Positions 30,420 through 42,206 of a DNA stretch of 64,000 nucleotides are shown here, piece by piece. Positions within the stretch are counted from its first letter, which is position 1. Each line of letters starts with the position of its first letter. Source of the DNA: Cristatella mucedo (taxonomy: Eukaryota; Bryozoa; Phylactolaemata; Cristatellidae); the NCBI GenBank assembly GCA_009760855.2, contig WPIO01000125.1, positions 916,001 to 980,000 on the forward strand. The letters run 5' to 3'. The position numbers and the translations under genes are program-made. The notes beneath the pieces were generated by a model. That model did not search any database. It saw nothing but the letters and a program-made list of their open reading frames with translations, and was not told where the DNA came from.

Positions 30420-32390
30420 TAACCAGAGGTCGATTGTAACATTCCTAATTATATATTCCCCGAAGTTGTATGCTGACATATCCTACTATCAATAAACTAT
30501 CGACATCTTAAGTGATGCTTATATCTTCCTCAAGCAGTATTTAGCGAAACATTGATCGAAAATTGTCAGTGAATCCCGAAACTACAAGAGCCTGATGTCC
30601 AAAAGTATCTTTCTTTCCACTTCTGCTGAATCCATTATCTGACCTTTCCTCACGGCTAGAATGCTAAAACACCCGCTTCCAGATATTCTAGACAATGCTG
30701 TTCCTCTAACTAAGCACAATGAATACCCTTACGCAGATGAACTTTTGTATTGCATCTCCGTCTGTAACTCCACAAAGTCATACAGACTATGTGCGTGTTA
30801 CGCAGGAGAGTTTTGTATAGCGCACTCACAGCCTAAGCGGCTTTTGGTACGCATTCGGTAGCCAACTGACTGCGTCTCACGAAACAAAGAGAAAGTGGGA
30901 AGCATAGCAGAGTCAGGATGGTTGTTGAGGTAATGAGTAGCATGGATGTAGCAGCTCAGAACGGCTGAAAGGATGTGCCATAGTCGTCAGCAGGAGAATA
31001 ATTGTCGTTGGGTAAGAACAGAGGTAGTGATTTCCAGTCTAGGACATGCAGAGCTTATGACATACTGAAGTCATTGTAATAGCCAAAAATACTAACCGGT
31101 GGAGTTAAAAGCAACAAAAGATCAGGATTTACCATCAATCGATGGGCGTATGAGGATTATTGCAAGGAATTAAAGGAATTAAGGAATCATATCCAAGGCC
31201 AACTGTAGCCTCTATAAAAAAAAACGTAGGGAATCGCAAAAGCACAATAAAACAATGCTGCTGTCAACCGCCAAACGTCTCCTTAACCAGACTCGGATAG
31301 AATCGTACCCAGCGATTCTTGAGGAAATTTAGCAGATTGTTTTCTAGCATCTTCAGCAAAAAGAAGATAGACAAAATTACTCCATCCCCGAGGGTAAATA
31401 TTGCCTGGAGTCTTCAATTTTCCTTACATGCTCAAAGTCAATATCCGCCGTCAAGTCTGCCCCTGCTGCCCTTATTTCAAAGTGAATCTGCCCGTCTGAG
31501 AAGAATACTGTCCCTTTAGACCTCCTACTGTTCTCCTTCTGAAATGCCTAGATTTAGTCCTGCCTTTTTTGAGTCCTTTTTTTATCGCCTGTCTTCTCGC
31601 CTAAGCATCATGGCCACTCTGATAGTACTATAGCTTAGGTCCAACAAGTACTTCAATGGGAGCTTTCAGAGAGCATATCAACTTCCTACGGCCACACTGA
31701 GAGCATTTATTGTACGGAGTGAAGCAAAGACACGTTTTGGATCAACCTCTGTCACAATTTATGCTCTTCCTCTTGACAATGCAATCTATGCACTTTAGGG
31801 AGTTTCATAGAGTGTCCATGGCATTCCAGCAGCTCTTTGCACTAAAACTACCTTTGAAATTTCGGAGCAAATCTATTTCCTCCCTAGTTTCACATCGTTT
31901 GACCATCCGAAAACAGTTGTTACCGCTTTGATTAATCAGCAAATTGAGTGCAAGGTACACGTGTTTGCATTGCCGTCAAATGTAAAGAAAAAAATTGATT
32001 AAGTTGAAAGCATCTCTGTTACAAAATTAGTTTTTCTTTTCGCTCGATACCAGCAATACTGCTCCTTCCACCATATCTTAGGCCCGCTGTTGCTGGCTCG
32101 ACTGTGACATTGCTGCAGTATAGTGAGCAAGTCGTTTGGCTGTTTCTACTTCCGTTTCTCGGGCATGCTTAGAGGGACGTGATAGCCTTTAGCATCCGGA
32201 AATGGATTTGTGTATGGTGAGTTTTACGTTTTCGCTTCTGCCCTTTGTCTTTACCAGGTTCTTTTTAATTAGCAGTGTACCAGCTTTATCTGACGGAAAC
32301 AGTACCAACATTCTTCACTGGATCAGCTGCGATTCTCTTTTTCACATTTTCTTATGCCAATTGACTGGCTGAAACCTCGTAGTCATTATT
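30420..32390. other. No gene recognised
   Basis: About 2 kb of mostly unique sequence. Short frames at 30661, 31319 and 31710 on the plus strand have no domain or splice support. Confidence 0.25.
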
Positions 32391-32399
32391 ATTATTCAG

Positions 32400-33310
32400 G
32401 AGCGATGCTCGCAGCCGTCACGAGGAAGGGGCGGCGCTTAACGAGCCAACGACAGTTGCTAGAGGTGGGGCTGCTTGCTCGCATGAATGCAAGCGTGCAG
32501 GGCTGTCGCTGCTATTAGCACGCACAGCAGCGCTCTCTGGAGAGTCGCATTGCTCAGGGCTACGAGTGAGTAGCGCCCTGAGTGGCTTCCCTGGACCGCT
32601 GCTGCACCTCGGGGCTCCTCACGACGCTCTGCAATCGCTTTCATCCCCACCTCCCATGCGGGTTCAGCAGCCACTGATTATCGAGGCAAGACAACGCTAG
32701 TCGAGCGAGCCGTTAGAGCACTACTGGCCGAGCAGGGGGGGGGGGTATCGATAAATGAGGCAACCCAGGCCTATGCCCACCGTATAATGCATCAACTAAT
32801 GATTCGTTTTAGAGTGGCAATATTAGGAGAGCCCGCTGCCCTGCATCGCGTTAAGCATAAGCTGATGCGTTTCGAAGCATCCGATACGGTATGAAGGCGC
32901 CGGCATGTTCAGCTCTCCTAAGGCACAAACCAATTCGCTGATTTCCGCTAGCTCTGATGCAGTGTGTGAACAGAAGGCAGACTTCGATCGAGGATCGTGA
33001 AGGAGAAGATCCGGGATAATCGCGAAGCGCGAACCTCGGGGGTCGCGCCAGAAGGAAGTGGCTTCTACCATCGCTGGAGCCGAAATGCCTACTCTTTAGC
33101 TGGCAGCTTCGCAATCCAACAAAACTTCAAATCTTGCGGTTGGTAGCTTGCTCTGCAGTCTGAGAGAACTGCTGCGGTGGGTTCGAGAAGCAGCAGACGA
33201 AACGAGCTTGTGTCGGACACCGATCAGGGCAGCACCAGCCTACGCAGGCTACTTGAGCCACGGGTCTTCACACGCTCATTGCGGTTAGAGCTCGCCCACC
33301 CATAGGAGCC
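32400..33310 (-). other. GC-rich unique island with possible ORF
   Basis: The base composition rises sharply here. On the minus strand 33071-32823 an ATG-started frame of 82 codons (MVEATSFWRDPRGSRFAIIP, later EISELVCALGELN) reads like protein and begins after an in-frame stop, so it would be a complete small ORF or a single exon. No family was recognised; another frame on the same strand is also open, as expected in GC-rich DNA. Confidence 0.25.
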
Positions 33311-33389
33311 GGTGAAAGCCTATCAATCAACCGGACAGGCCAGATCCACAGCCCAATTAACAGGTCAGCGGCTATGTGAGAAGACCCAT

Positions 33390-33529
33390 TCTCCCCCCTC
33401 CCTTCCTCCCTCCCTTCCTCCCTCCCTTCCTCCCTCCCTCCCTCCCTTCCTTCCTCCGTCCCTTCTTCCCTTCCTTCCTCCGTCCCTTCTTCCCTTCCTT
33501 CCTCCCTCCCTCCCCTCCCTCCATCCCCT

Positions 33530-33623
<94 letters not shown>

Positions 33624-33650
33624 TTGCTCGATCTCCCTATCTCTCTCTAG
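33390..33650. repeat. Polypyrimidine block: (CCCTTCCTC)-like then (CT)n
   Basis: About 145 bp of CCTT/CCCTCC variants followed by about 85 bp of pure CT. All long open frames here are repeat artefacts. Confidence 0.95.
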
Positions 33651-33879
33651 GGAGGTGTCAATATGTCGTTTGTTAGCCATCAAGCATGGTCTTCAGCATC
33701 ACATACGATCTGTCGTTCCGGAATTATTCAAGTTCACCCCATCGATAAGAATTTCTGCATACAGGTATCTCTATGTCGGGGTAGTGATGATGGTTGTAGA
33801 AGTAAACAAGAGCTTACGCAAGCAGATCGGGATCAATATATTAGCAAGACGAAGTTATCTTGAGAGTTACATGCATTAC

Positions 33880-34486
33880 AAATCCCCAGGTCCTTCTCGG
33901 GCGTCCCTCATCACGTCTGTGCACCACTGGCACTGCACTCCAATAGTTTAAGTCCTATCTCAGAGGGAGACTGCAGAGTATTAATGCGTCAAAAAAGATT
34001 ACCCGATGAATTATTGGAGTATGGGGCACCTCGTGGCACCGTCCTTGGTCTGCTTCTCTTCACAGTTTGTACTCTCCCTCATGCCGATACGATCGCCGAA
34101 TACAATCTAGGATTTCAATTATATGCACATGACACTCAATTATACCTTTGCTGTGATCTCCTCCAGCTCTCCAGTTCGACGAACTCCCTTTAATCCTTTG
34201 CTGCATGTATCGCTGACATCAACACATGGATGGCATCATTTTTTCTCAAATTAAATTACGTTAAAACCAATGTACTGGTCATGGGCAAACCAAGCGAGGC
34301 TCAGACATTGGAAAGCCTAACGCTCAAAATCGGCTCCACCAGCATAACCCCTCTTGCATCTGCGAAGAATGTAGGTGTTTTGTTCCAAAGTAAACTTGCA
34401 CTAGACTACCACACCAGCTCCACAGCGAAGTCTGCCTACTTTCAGCTACATAACATCGCTAAAATTCGTGCTTGCTTAGACAGTTA
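33880..34486 (+). mobile_element. LINE family A, 5' part interrupted by a SINE
   Basis: Reverse-transcriptase segments in order: the TSVHHWHCTPIV scrap, the APRGTVLGLLLFTVCTLPHA turn, AHDTQLYLCC (degenerate YADD box), FLKLNYVKTNVLVMGKPSEA, and the KIRACLDS end, where a SINE-B is inserted. Confidence 0.85.
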
Positions 34487-34662
34487 AATAAATAAATACT
34501 AGCTGATTTAACAGCCTCTTTTGTATAGCGCAGAAGAGCTTTGACGGCTATCATCGCCGCTTGCAGTCGCAGTAAAGGATCGGCTACCACAGGATTCGAA
34601 CGCACGACCTCGGGGTTGACGTCGTGAAAAGCAACCACCTTACCTAGTGAGCCAGTTATGCT
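34487..34662 (-). mobile_element. SINE-B inserted into the LINE, with target-site duplication
   Basis: Flanked by CAGTTA on both sides (34480s and 34650s), splitting a LINE sequence that resumes exactly in place. Includes AATAAATAAATACTAGCTGA tail and AGGATTCGAACGCACGACCT B-box region. Confidence 0.85.
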
Positions 34663-35365
34663 ACATCCAAATTGGTCCACGCATTTGTGACATCCTGTCT
34701 TGACTCTTGCAACTCACTACTTGCTGGTCTGTCAGCCTATGTAATCGGACACTTACAGTTGGTGCAAAACTCCACAGCTAGGTTTGTCCGTCGTGAGTGT
34801 CGCAGTTGTCATATTATATCACTCCTTGCTGACCTGCACTGGCTCCTAATCTAGTAGCTCATTGACTTCCAGGTTCTGTCACTCACTTTTAGGTCCCGTC
34901 ATTCTCTTGCTCCAGCTTACCTATTAGACTATTCCCCCAGCAGGCCAGGCATTGCACCACCTGCTTTTCTGAATAAAATCGTTTAGCTACATCTCGTGCG
35001 AACCACAAATCTTTTGGAGACCATGTCTTACTTCGTATGCTCTCAAAGCCAGGAACTCACTCCTGACTGACGTCACGACATTCCCTGACTTGAAAAATTA
35101 AAAAAAAGCTAAAAACGTACCTATTGATTACAGCATTTACTGGGTCCTTCTGACTCATTCTTTGTGTGCTTATGCATGCTAACGCTGTGCATGCTGCCAC
35201 TAACCGTGCTTGCATGCTGACCCTGTGCATGTTGCCTGTAACCATATTTGTTGACATTATGCATGCTACCGCTAACCATATCATCATACTTCCTTTACAG
35301 CATACCTAAAGTGCCTAAAAAAAGCTTTGACTTCTCTGAGAGTGCAATGCAAATGTATTATTATT
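34663..35365 (+). mobile_element. LINE family A, 3' part after the SINE
   Basis: Resumes at KLVHAFVTSCLDSCNSLLAG and continues to the 3' UTR, stem-loop (AAAGTGCCTAAAAAAAGCTT) and ATTATTATT at about 35357. Confidence 0.85.
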
Positions 35366-35454
35366 ACACCTTTACACTACTATTATTATGATAAAATGGA
35401 GAACCGCAAGCGTGATATTGTAACGAGGTAGTCATACAACTGTGTGCATATATA

Positions 35455-35630
35455 ATTACAAGAAGCTAAAAACGCACATATTTATCATAACATTTAGTGG
35501 GTTCATGTGAGTAGTCCTTTTTGTGCTTATGAGTGCTTACACTGTACATGCTGCCACTAACCATATTTGCACGGTGACCCTGTGCATGTCACCTCTAACC
35601 ATTTATGCTTGTTGTTCATTGACCATAAAA
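35455..35630 (+). mobile_element. LINE family A 3' UTR fragment
   Basis: Matches the 3' UTR but ends before its own stem-loop, replaced by an inverted copy beginning at 35631. Confidence 0.7.
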
Positions 35631-35838
35631 ATAATAATAATAATTCACTTGATAAAGCGCCCTCAGAGAACTCAATCTCTCTCTAGGCGCTTTACATTTG
35701 CTGTAAAGTGAAATGCAATTGAATGGTAAGTAAAATCATGCTTGAAAAACAAACGAGATGAATAATATGGTTAGGGGTGACATGCACAGGGTCAGCATGC
35801 AAATGTGGTTAGTGGCAGCATGCACAGTGTCAGCACGC
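35631..35838 (-). mobile_element. LINE family A 3' tail, inverted
   Basis: The plus strand reads AATAATAATAATAATTCACT, then the stem-loop complement and the 3' UTR complement, stopping at GTCAGCACGCAA. Confidence 0.8.
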
Positions 35839-35945
35839 AATGCTACCGCTAACCGTTCGATCGTGCTTCTTTTGCAGTAAATGTAAAATGCCTGGAAAGA
35901 GATAGAGTTCTCCAAGGGCACTATAAAAAAATGAATTAATATAAT
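35839..35945 (+). mobile_element. LINE family A 3' tail
   Basis: Begins GCTACCGCTAACCGTTCGAT and ends in stem-loop AAAATGCCTGGAAAGAGATA and an AT-rich tail. It is head-to-head with the preceding inverted copy. Confidence 0.8.
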
Positions 35946-36485
35946 CGTACTTAAGAAGCTTGAACTCCCATCGGCTGCAGGTCCTCGCTCGAGCTTCGAC
36001 GGGCACTCAGATTTCGAGGGCCACATAAGTTGTTTACTATCTACATGTCATCACGACGTGTCAGCCTACCGTTGCTGCAGGATAAATGGGGAGTACTATG
36101 CAAAATCGGTGCCCATCGGTGCCCATCGGTGCCCGGGCTGTCCCGGTGGCTCCCCCCATGGTATCGGGAAGTGGAGGTCTGGGTTCGAACTTGCAGTTGG
36201 CGGTAAAATTTTTCACAGGTCATTTGAAGCTTACCAGAAGCGTACGGTCCATTACGTCCAAGTGGCTATTGGGTATAGACATAAAACCTAAATAATGCTC
36301 CAAATGCAGTAAAGTAGCCATTAGGTCGACGCAGTGAGCGACATCCCTAGGGAATGATACAATAAGAATGACCCTTTACCCGATACCGGTGCATGAGTTT
36401 AGCAACTGCCAAAATTTCGCTATCTTCACTGGTAATCTCAGTCTTGAAAAGAAGTAGTGACATCCACGATTGGTGACAGTGGAAC

Positions 36486-36486
<1 letters not shown>

Positions 36487-36541
<55 letters not shown>
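36487..36541. repeat. (GA)n microsatellite
   Basis: About 27 GA units. Confidence 0.97.
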
Positions 36542-36543
<2 letters not shown>

Positions 36544-36689
36544 ACAATAATTTGTCTCGTCCCTCGTGCCTTCAGCTATTTCGACCTGCTCGACGGTTGC
36601 CGCTGTAAAGCCATTGGCTGACATGTGGAAACACTAAGTCCTCTGGGATGATGCCACGCATCGTAGTTATTCCGATAAGCGGTGCTTAG

Positions 36690-36882
36690 GCATTGCATGC
36701 TGACCCTGTGCATGTCACCCTTAACCATGTTATTCATTTTGTTTGTTTATCAAGCATGATATTACTCACCATTCAATTGCATTTCCCTTCGCAGCAAATG
36801 TAAAGCGCCTAGAGAGAGAGAGAGAGAGATTGAGTTCTCTGAGGGCGCTTTATCAAGTGCATTATTACTATTATTATTAGGC
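36690..36882 (+). mobile_element. LINE family A 3' tail
   Basis: 3' UTR end, stem-loop expanded by extra GA units (GCCTAGAGAGAGAGAGAGAG) and ATTATT tail. The GA expansion sits in one arm of the stem-loop. Confidence 0.8.
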
Positions 36883-37110
36883 CTCATACAGGTGTGTCGA
36901 ATGCGAATTGCTACCGATACGTCAACATCGCTACACACGATATCGTCAGCTCAAGTGAGCTTATATAGTTACTTTCTCATGTTGCTGGTGGTGTTGCCTT
37001 ACTTACTGAGTGAATGACGCCTCACATGTGCAAGAAACTGCTGCAACCAAGGAAGATAGAAATAAAAGCCGCCACTGTATCTAGGTTACCGGTTGCCCAA
37101 GCCAACGCTC

Positions 37111-37690
<580 letters not shown>

Positions 37691-37699
37691 TGACCTACC

Positions 37700-39320
37700 G
37701 AGCCCCCGATTTCTCTAGTTTCCACAGATGGCCTGAGGGGCTTTTTTTGCAATGGCCACTTACCTGTACGAACCGAGATCCGAGTTCGCACGCAGCAAAT
37801 TAGTCTCACCAAAGGACTCCTAACTTGTAAGTGCCCGGAGAGCGTCAGAGGAACTATTAACTTCAAAGTGTTTGTACGGGTCGCGATCTTCAAACGGTTA
37901 GCGAGAGATTGGCCTGTCGGACTTGCGAGTGACTGGCGGCGTGGAGGCCTCCACTTTTTCTAACGAGTGCAGGTCGACAGGGCGCCATTACAGCTGCCAT
38001 TCTAGCACGCGTGCGTTTGTAGTGGCTATTCGGTGCCGAGCGCGAGCCATCATGCCTACCTGTTTTGGTGGTAATGGCATATGGTAAACGCCCGTGAGAA
38101 AGCTGCTTTTCCTACAAGCACCTGGTCCGTTAGGCCTGTAGCCAGGCGATAGAGGGGCGGGATGCCGCCTGGAAAAGCTGAGCGACTGGGCCGATCAGTG
38201 ACAGGTTCGGAGAGCAGCGCCTGGTGCCGGCGATGTTTCTAGCGACGCGTTACTCGCCATAGAGAGAGCCACCGAGCGCCACAGCCCGGCTGAGTCGGTT
38301 TGTGAAATTCCAGTCGGACGTGGGTGAACTTCGTAGCAAAGGTTTTTACCCGTTCGCGCTCACCACGACAGTGTGGCAGTCAAGGACTAATATAAATTAC
38401 AGTGCTTACCGGGCCTTCTTTCCTTAGCTTAGCTCGCCCCGTATTTAGCGGACGGTCCGTCCGCCATGCGCCCGACTTATTCTGATTTCGACAGTCCTTT
38501 AGGTCTCAAATCTCGGGAGTGCGGCATTGCATGCTAATCGCTTCAAGCCAGATTAACTGGCAGCTTGAAAGGCGGGATTCGCGTAATTAAACGTTCACCT
38601 GTAGAGAACCTTCCTTCTGCGGCCGCCAGGCGTCGCAGTCAAACCCTTCCGCTGGCGGCACGAGTACTTAGTATGCACACCTCTTCAAAATCACAGAAAG
38701 TAACGCCACTGGTCAAACCCGAAAATACAACGACAGCGAAACCCCGCCCTTACTCATGGACTCGTGGTCGGTTTGTGATAAGTTATTTGAAAGACTTACT
38801 TCTGCCGGTCAGTAAACGTGTTAATGGTATATTGCATCGCGTAAAGGTGAACGCAAATAACTAGCGACCTTCGTAATGATTATTCGCGGGTAAGAAGTAA
38901 TACGTTTCGCCCTTAGTGTACAGTGGCCCATCAGTGGGCCCGTGGCCTAGGACTAGTCTAATGGAGGCGTGATGTGCGTGGCTTCATCGCTAAATCGCTT
39001 ATTCACCTTGCCGATAGCGGCCGCCTTCCTGCTACGGCTCCTTCCGTAAATATAGCCACGGGCAATTCTGGACGCCATAGTATTACGGTAGGTATACACA
39101 ATAGTGTATTTCCTGTACCAAATAAAGGGCCAGGACATCGTAATAGCAAGCTTGCTCCCTGTAGACGTTAATTAGTTCGAAAGACCGTCATAGATACGGG
39201 TCTGCGGAAATTAGACGTGCGGTGCTATCACGTGAGCATAAAGGGCAAAGTGAAAGAGCAAGCGCCGATCGGATCTTAATTCGGGTTTGTCTTGCAAAGA
39301 AATCGAAGAAGGAGGCACTT
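37700..39320. other. GC-rich unique island, no gene established
   Basis: Unique sequence with no microsatellite or LINE match. A plus-strand frame 38565-38864 (99 codons, basic, LPSAAARRRSQTLPLAARVL) is the longest. No domain or convincing splice sites were found. Confidence 0.25.
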
Positions 39321-39559
39321 GGAGCTAAATGCAAATGCTGACCTGGCCCCAGCAGCTATGCACTCTGCCCCCTGTCTGGGCTACTAGCAAGCACAGGCGG
39401 GCAGAGGGGGCAGATGCTATCCTTAGGCTTTCGCGCGATCAGGTGCTCATGCTGGTGGCTACGAAGGTTCTATCAAAGACTGACGGTACGCTTTTTTCGT
39501 ATCAAGATACCGAAAACCACATGTGAGTGTCCACAGCAAGTGCATGCGTGTGTGCAGGC

Positions 39560-39612
39560 CTCTGTGTGTGTGTGTGTGTGTGCTTGCGAGCGCGTTCGTA
39601 TGTGTGTGTACG
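39560..39612. repeat. Short (GT)n tract
   Basis: About ten GT units followed by mixed GT-rich sequence. Confidence 0.85.
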
Positions 39613-40187
39613 TGTTCGCGAGCACGGCGTGTGAACGCTTGAGTATGTTAATGTCCGCGGTTGTCTTCTTACCATGCTCACCATCCGCTGCTACGTGCTG
39701 GCTGGAGCGATCAGGGTGATCTCACTTCATCCTTTCCTGGAATGCACAACGGATCCTACAGACAGGGGCCATTCTGTTGTCAGCAAATACCAGCAGCTGT
39801 GGCTGCAGGCTTCCTGGCACGGGCTCACACGGTGGTGGATGGATGAGCGACCTTGCCAAGGAGGTGGCTTCCTCACCCTCCCCCCCAGGACCAGAGCAAG
39901 CTTGGGCCGATTTTTCTCTCGGGTCTTCTCGACACTACGGAGCGACTTTACTAAACCTTGTTGGGCTGTGGCAGGCTCCGGCGGGTTTCTCCCGAGCACC
40001 ATCTCTAGGGGCCAGTGAGCGTGCGCCATGGCGCCAAGGGAGCGCTCATACCGGGGCACCGATCGAAACAGCTTGGCACTCGACAGCCGAGCGAAACGGC
40101 TCTACACTGGACAGCCGAGCGAAACGGCTTAGCGCTCGACCGCCGAGGCGGGCGTCAGTATACCAGCATTTGTCAATCCGAAAGTCT

Positions 40188-41020
40188 TCAGTTGCTGCAG
40201 TTAAGCCAGTAAAGCCACCGGACCGCTAACGCGACAGTACCGGCCTCTATGGGTAGACCAGTTTCCACGCGTGGGAGCTGGGTGGTTCGGCCTCCGCAGC
40301 TGACACTGACATTCTGCGCTGCTATTCTGCGGAATGTCCGTCGGTGATCGGTGAAGTTGGCCGGCTCGCCGGTCTGGAACATGCCCAATACACTCAGCAC
40401 ACTGCTAATTAAGGCCCAAAGCTGGTGGCATCGCACACCGCCAATTACAGCACCGCCAAGGTATCCAGAGGCAGCCGTCGACCTATTTAAGTTTGAAATG
40501 ACTGGCTTTTGTGCTCCAGCACTCATCCAGGATCAACGGTTACGGCGGGCAACGTACGTGCTGTAGCTGCTATGGGCAGACAGCCAGGCGACGCGATTGG
40601 CTACTCGGCTTCACACCGCAGGCCTCGCCCCCCAGATACAGATACTGCAGCGTCTTAGGTGTCAGCAAGGCAGACGCGGCTGCCCTTCACGCAGGATGCT
40701 GTACGTGCTTCCAGACAGCAGCCGCGACATAGTTTGACACTCGATGGCACCTCAGGCTGCCTCTCAGACTGCTTAACCAAGCCAGGAGGGCACAAGCTTA
40801 GTGGCCGCGCCGCATAACCCTTCAGCCCTTCAGCCCCAGCGCTGAATACGCAGGTAAGTCGGGCAAGCTTCGCGCACCGATAGACGATCGAGCCTACCTG
40901 CACCGCGGCGCTTTCCATCTCCTCCCCGCTCGTACGAGTACTGCTACAGCCCAAGGGTGTCGGTAATGTATTGGGGCACATGCCAATCCGTATCCGTGCG
41001 GCTGGGGGGGGGGGTGCCAA
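40188..41020 (-). other. GC-rich island with possible membrane-protein exons
   Basis: On the reverse strand 40526-40188 the frame has a hydrophobic stretch (QLWALISSVLSVLGMF) followed by GEPANFTDHRRTFRRIAAQN and QNVSVSC, with glycosylation sites, suggesting a membrane helix then an extracellular loop. Upstream, about 40985-40900, a frame starting MCPNTLPTPLGCSSTRTSGE ends at a good donor GTGCAG|GTAGGC. I could not join the two in phase, so this is only a candidate locus. Confidence 0.25.
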
Positions 41021-41284
41021 GCGAGGGTCAGAGGCCTCCTAGAATTGTGTCATTGGCTGCTAGCTACAATGGGTGGAGTTGTCAGCACGCAACTCGGTCA
41101 GTTGCGATAAATCAAGAGTGAGCGGCGTAGTGCTACCCATCGCCGCCCGCTGCAGCTCGAGAGCCAGGAGCCGGGAGTCCGGGAGTGGATATTAGGCCCT
41201 CCACTCGCCTGTGACGTCAGCTCCCCCTGGTCCACTCTAGTGTACCCCTCCGGACTGACAACCACTCAAGCAGTTTGAGTGCAA

Positions 41285-41480
41285 TAATAATGATAATGAT
41301 AATAGCAATAATACGTTTGCTATAGCGCCCTCAGAGAACCTAATCTCTTTCTTGGCACTTTACATTTGCTGCAAAGGATGCATGATCGAATGGTTAGTAG
41401 TAGCATGCTCAACGACAACGAGCATAATGCGGTTGGAAGCTACATGCACATGGTCAGAGTGCAAATAAAGGAATTACAAC
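41285..41480 (-). mobile_element. LINE family A 3' tail
   Basis: ATA-rich tail, stem-loop complement (TAGCGCCCTCAGAGAACCTA) and part of the 3' UTR complement. Confidence 0.8.
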
Positions 41481-41494
41481 ACAGGTAAATAAAT

Positions 41495-41680
41495 TAATAA
41501 ATAGAATTCGTCTAGTATAGCATACATATGTAAATAGTATACCGTCATAAGAGAACTTAATCTCTATTCATGCGCTTCACATAAGCCACGGGGCTCGAGC
41601 CCACGACCTCGGCCAGACCGTAGTCGGGGGGGGGGGCGAGCACCGTAACCATTGGGCCAAACCAGCGCTAGTCGGTAATC
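41495..41680 (-). mobile_element. SINE-A
   Basis: Reverse-strand SINE-A: tail complement AAGAGAACTTAATCTCTATT, B-box region GGGGCTCGAGCCCACGACCT, a G-run of nine, and head complement TTGGGCCAAACCAGC. Confidence 0.75.
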
Positions 41681-42206
41681 GGATTTTGGAGTGCCTATGC
41701 AGGTCGCAGTGTCAGTGCATTTGTACGGTATTCTGAAACTGCTTTCAAAAGGTTTGTTTCGATTTGCCAGCGTTCCGAAGTTCTTACAGGGTTACAGCTG
41801 CCGGGATAAGGTGAGCTGAAGCCACTGACCTGAACGATTCATGCGGAACCATACTCTTCGGAGTTTGATTCGGCAGATACAAAGTCGCAAACGGCGCGTC
41901 TATCACATACATATTCACATACATCGGAACAGATATCGGAATATCTGTTCCGATGGCTGTCCTCCAAATTTCAGACGTTGAATTGCCTGACTTGCAGACT
42001 AGGTGATGCATCAACCACACCACCATTCTTTCGTCTTCCTAAAATCTTCACCCTCAGGGATCGCCGATCGTACTTAACCTATCTCATGCCTTAGGCCCCC
42101 CGAAGAGATGTGTTCCGGTAGTCCGAGAAAAGCGTATCCTTAAATAAGGACTCCAGAAGTAAGTCTTAACAAGAACACTTTCGGGGTTATATATATACTT
42201 ATGGGT

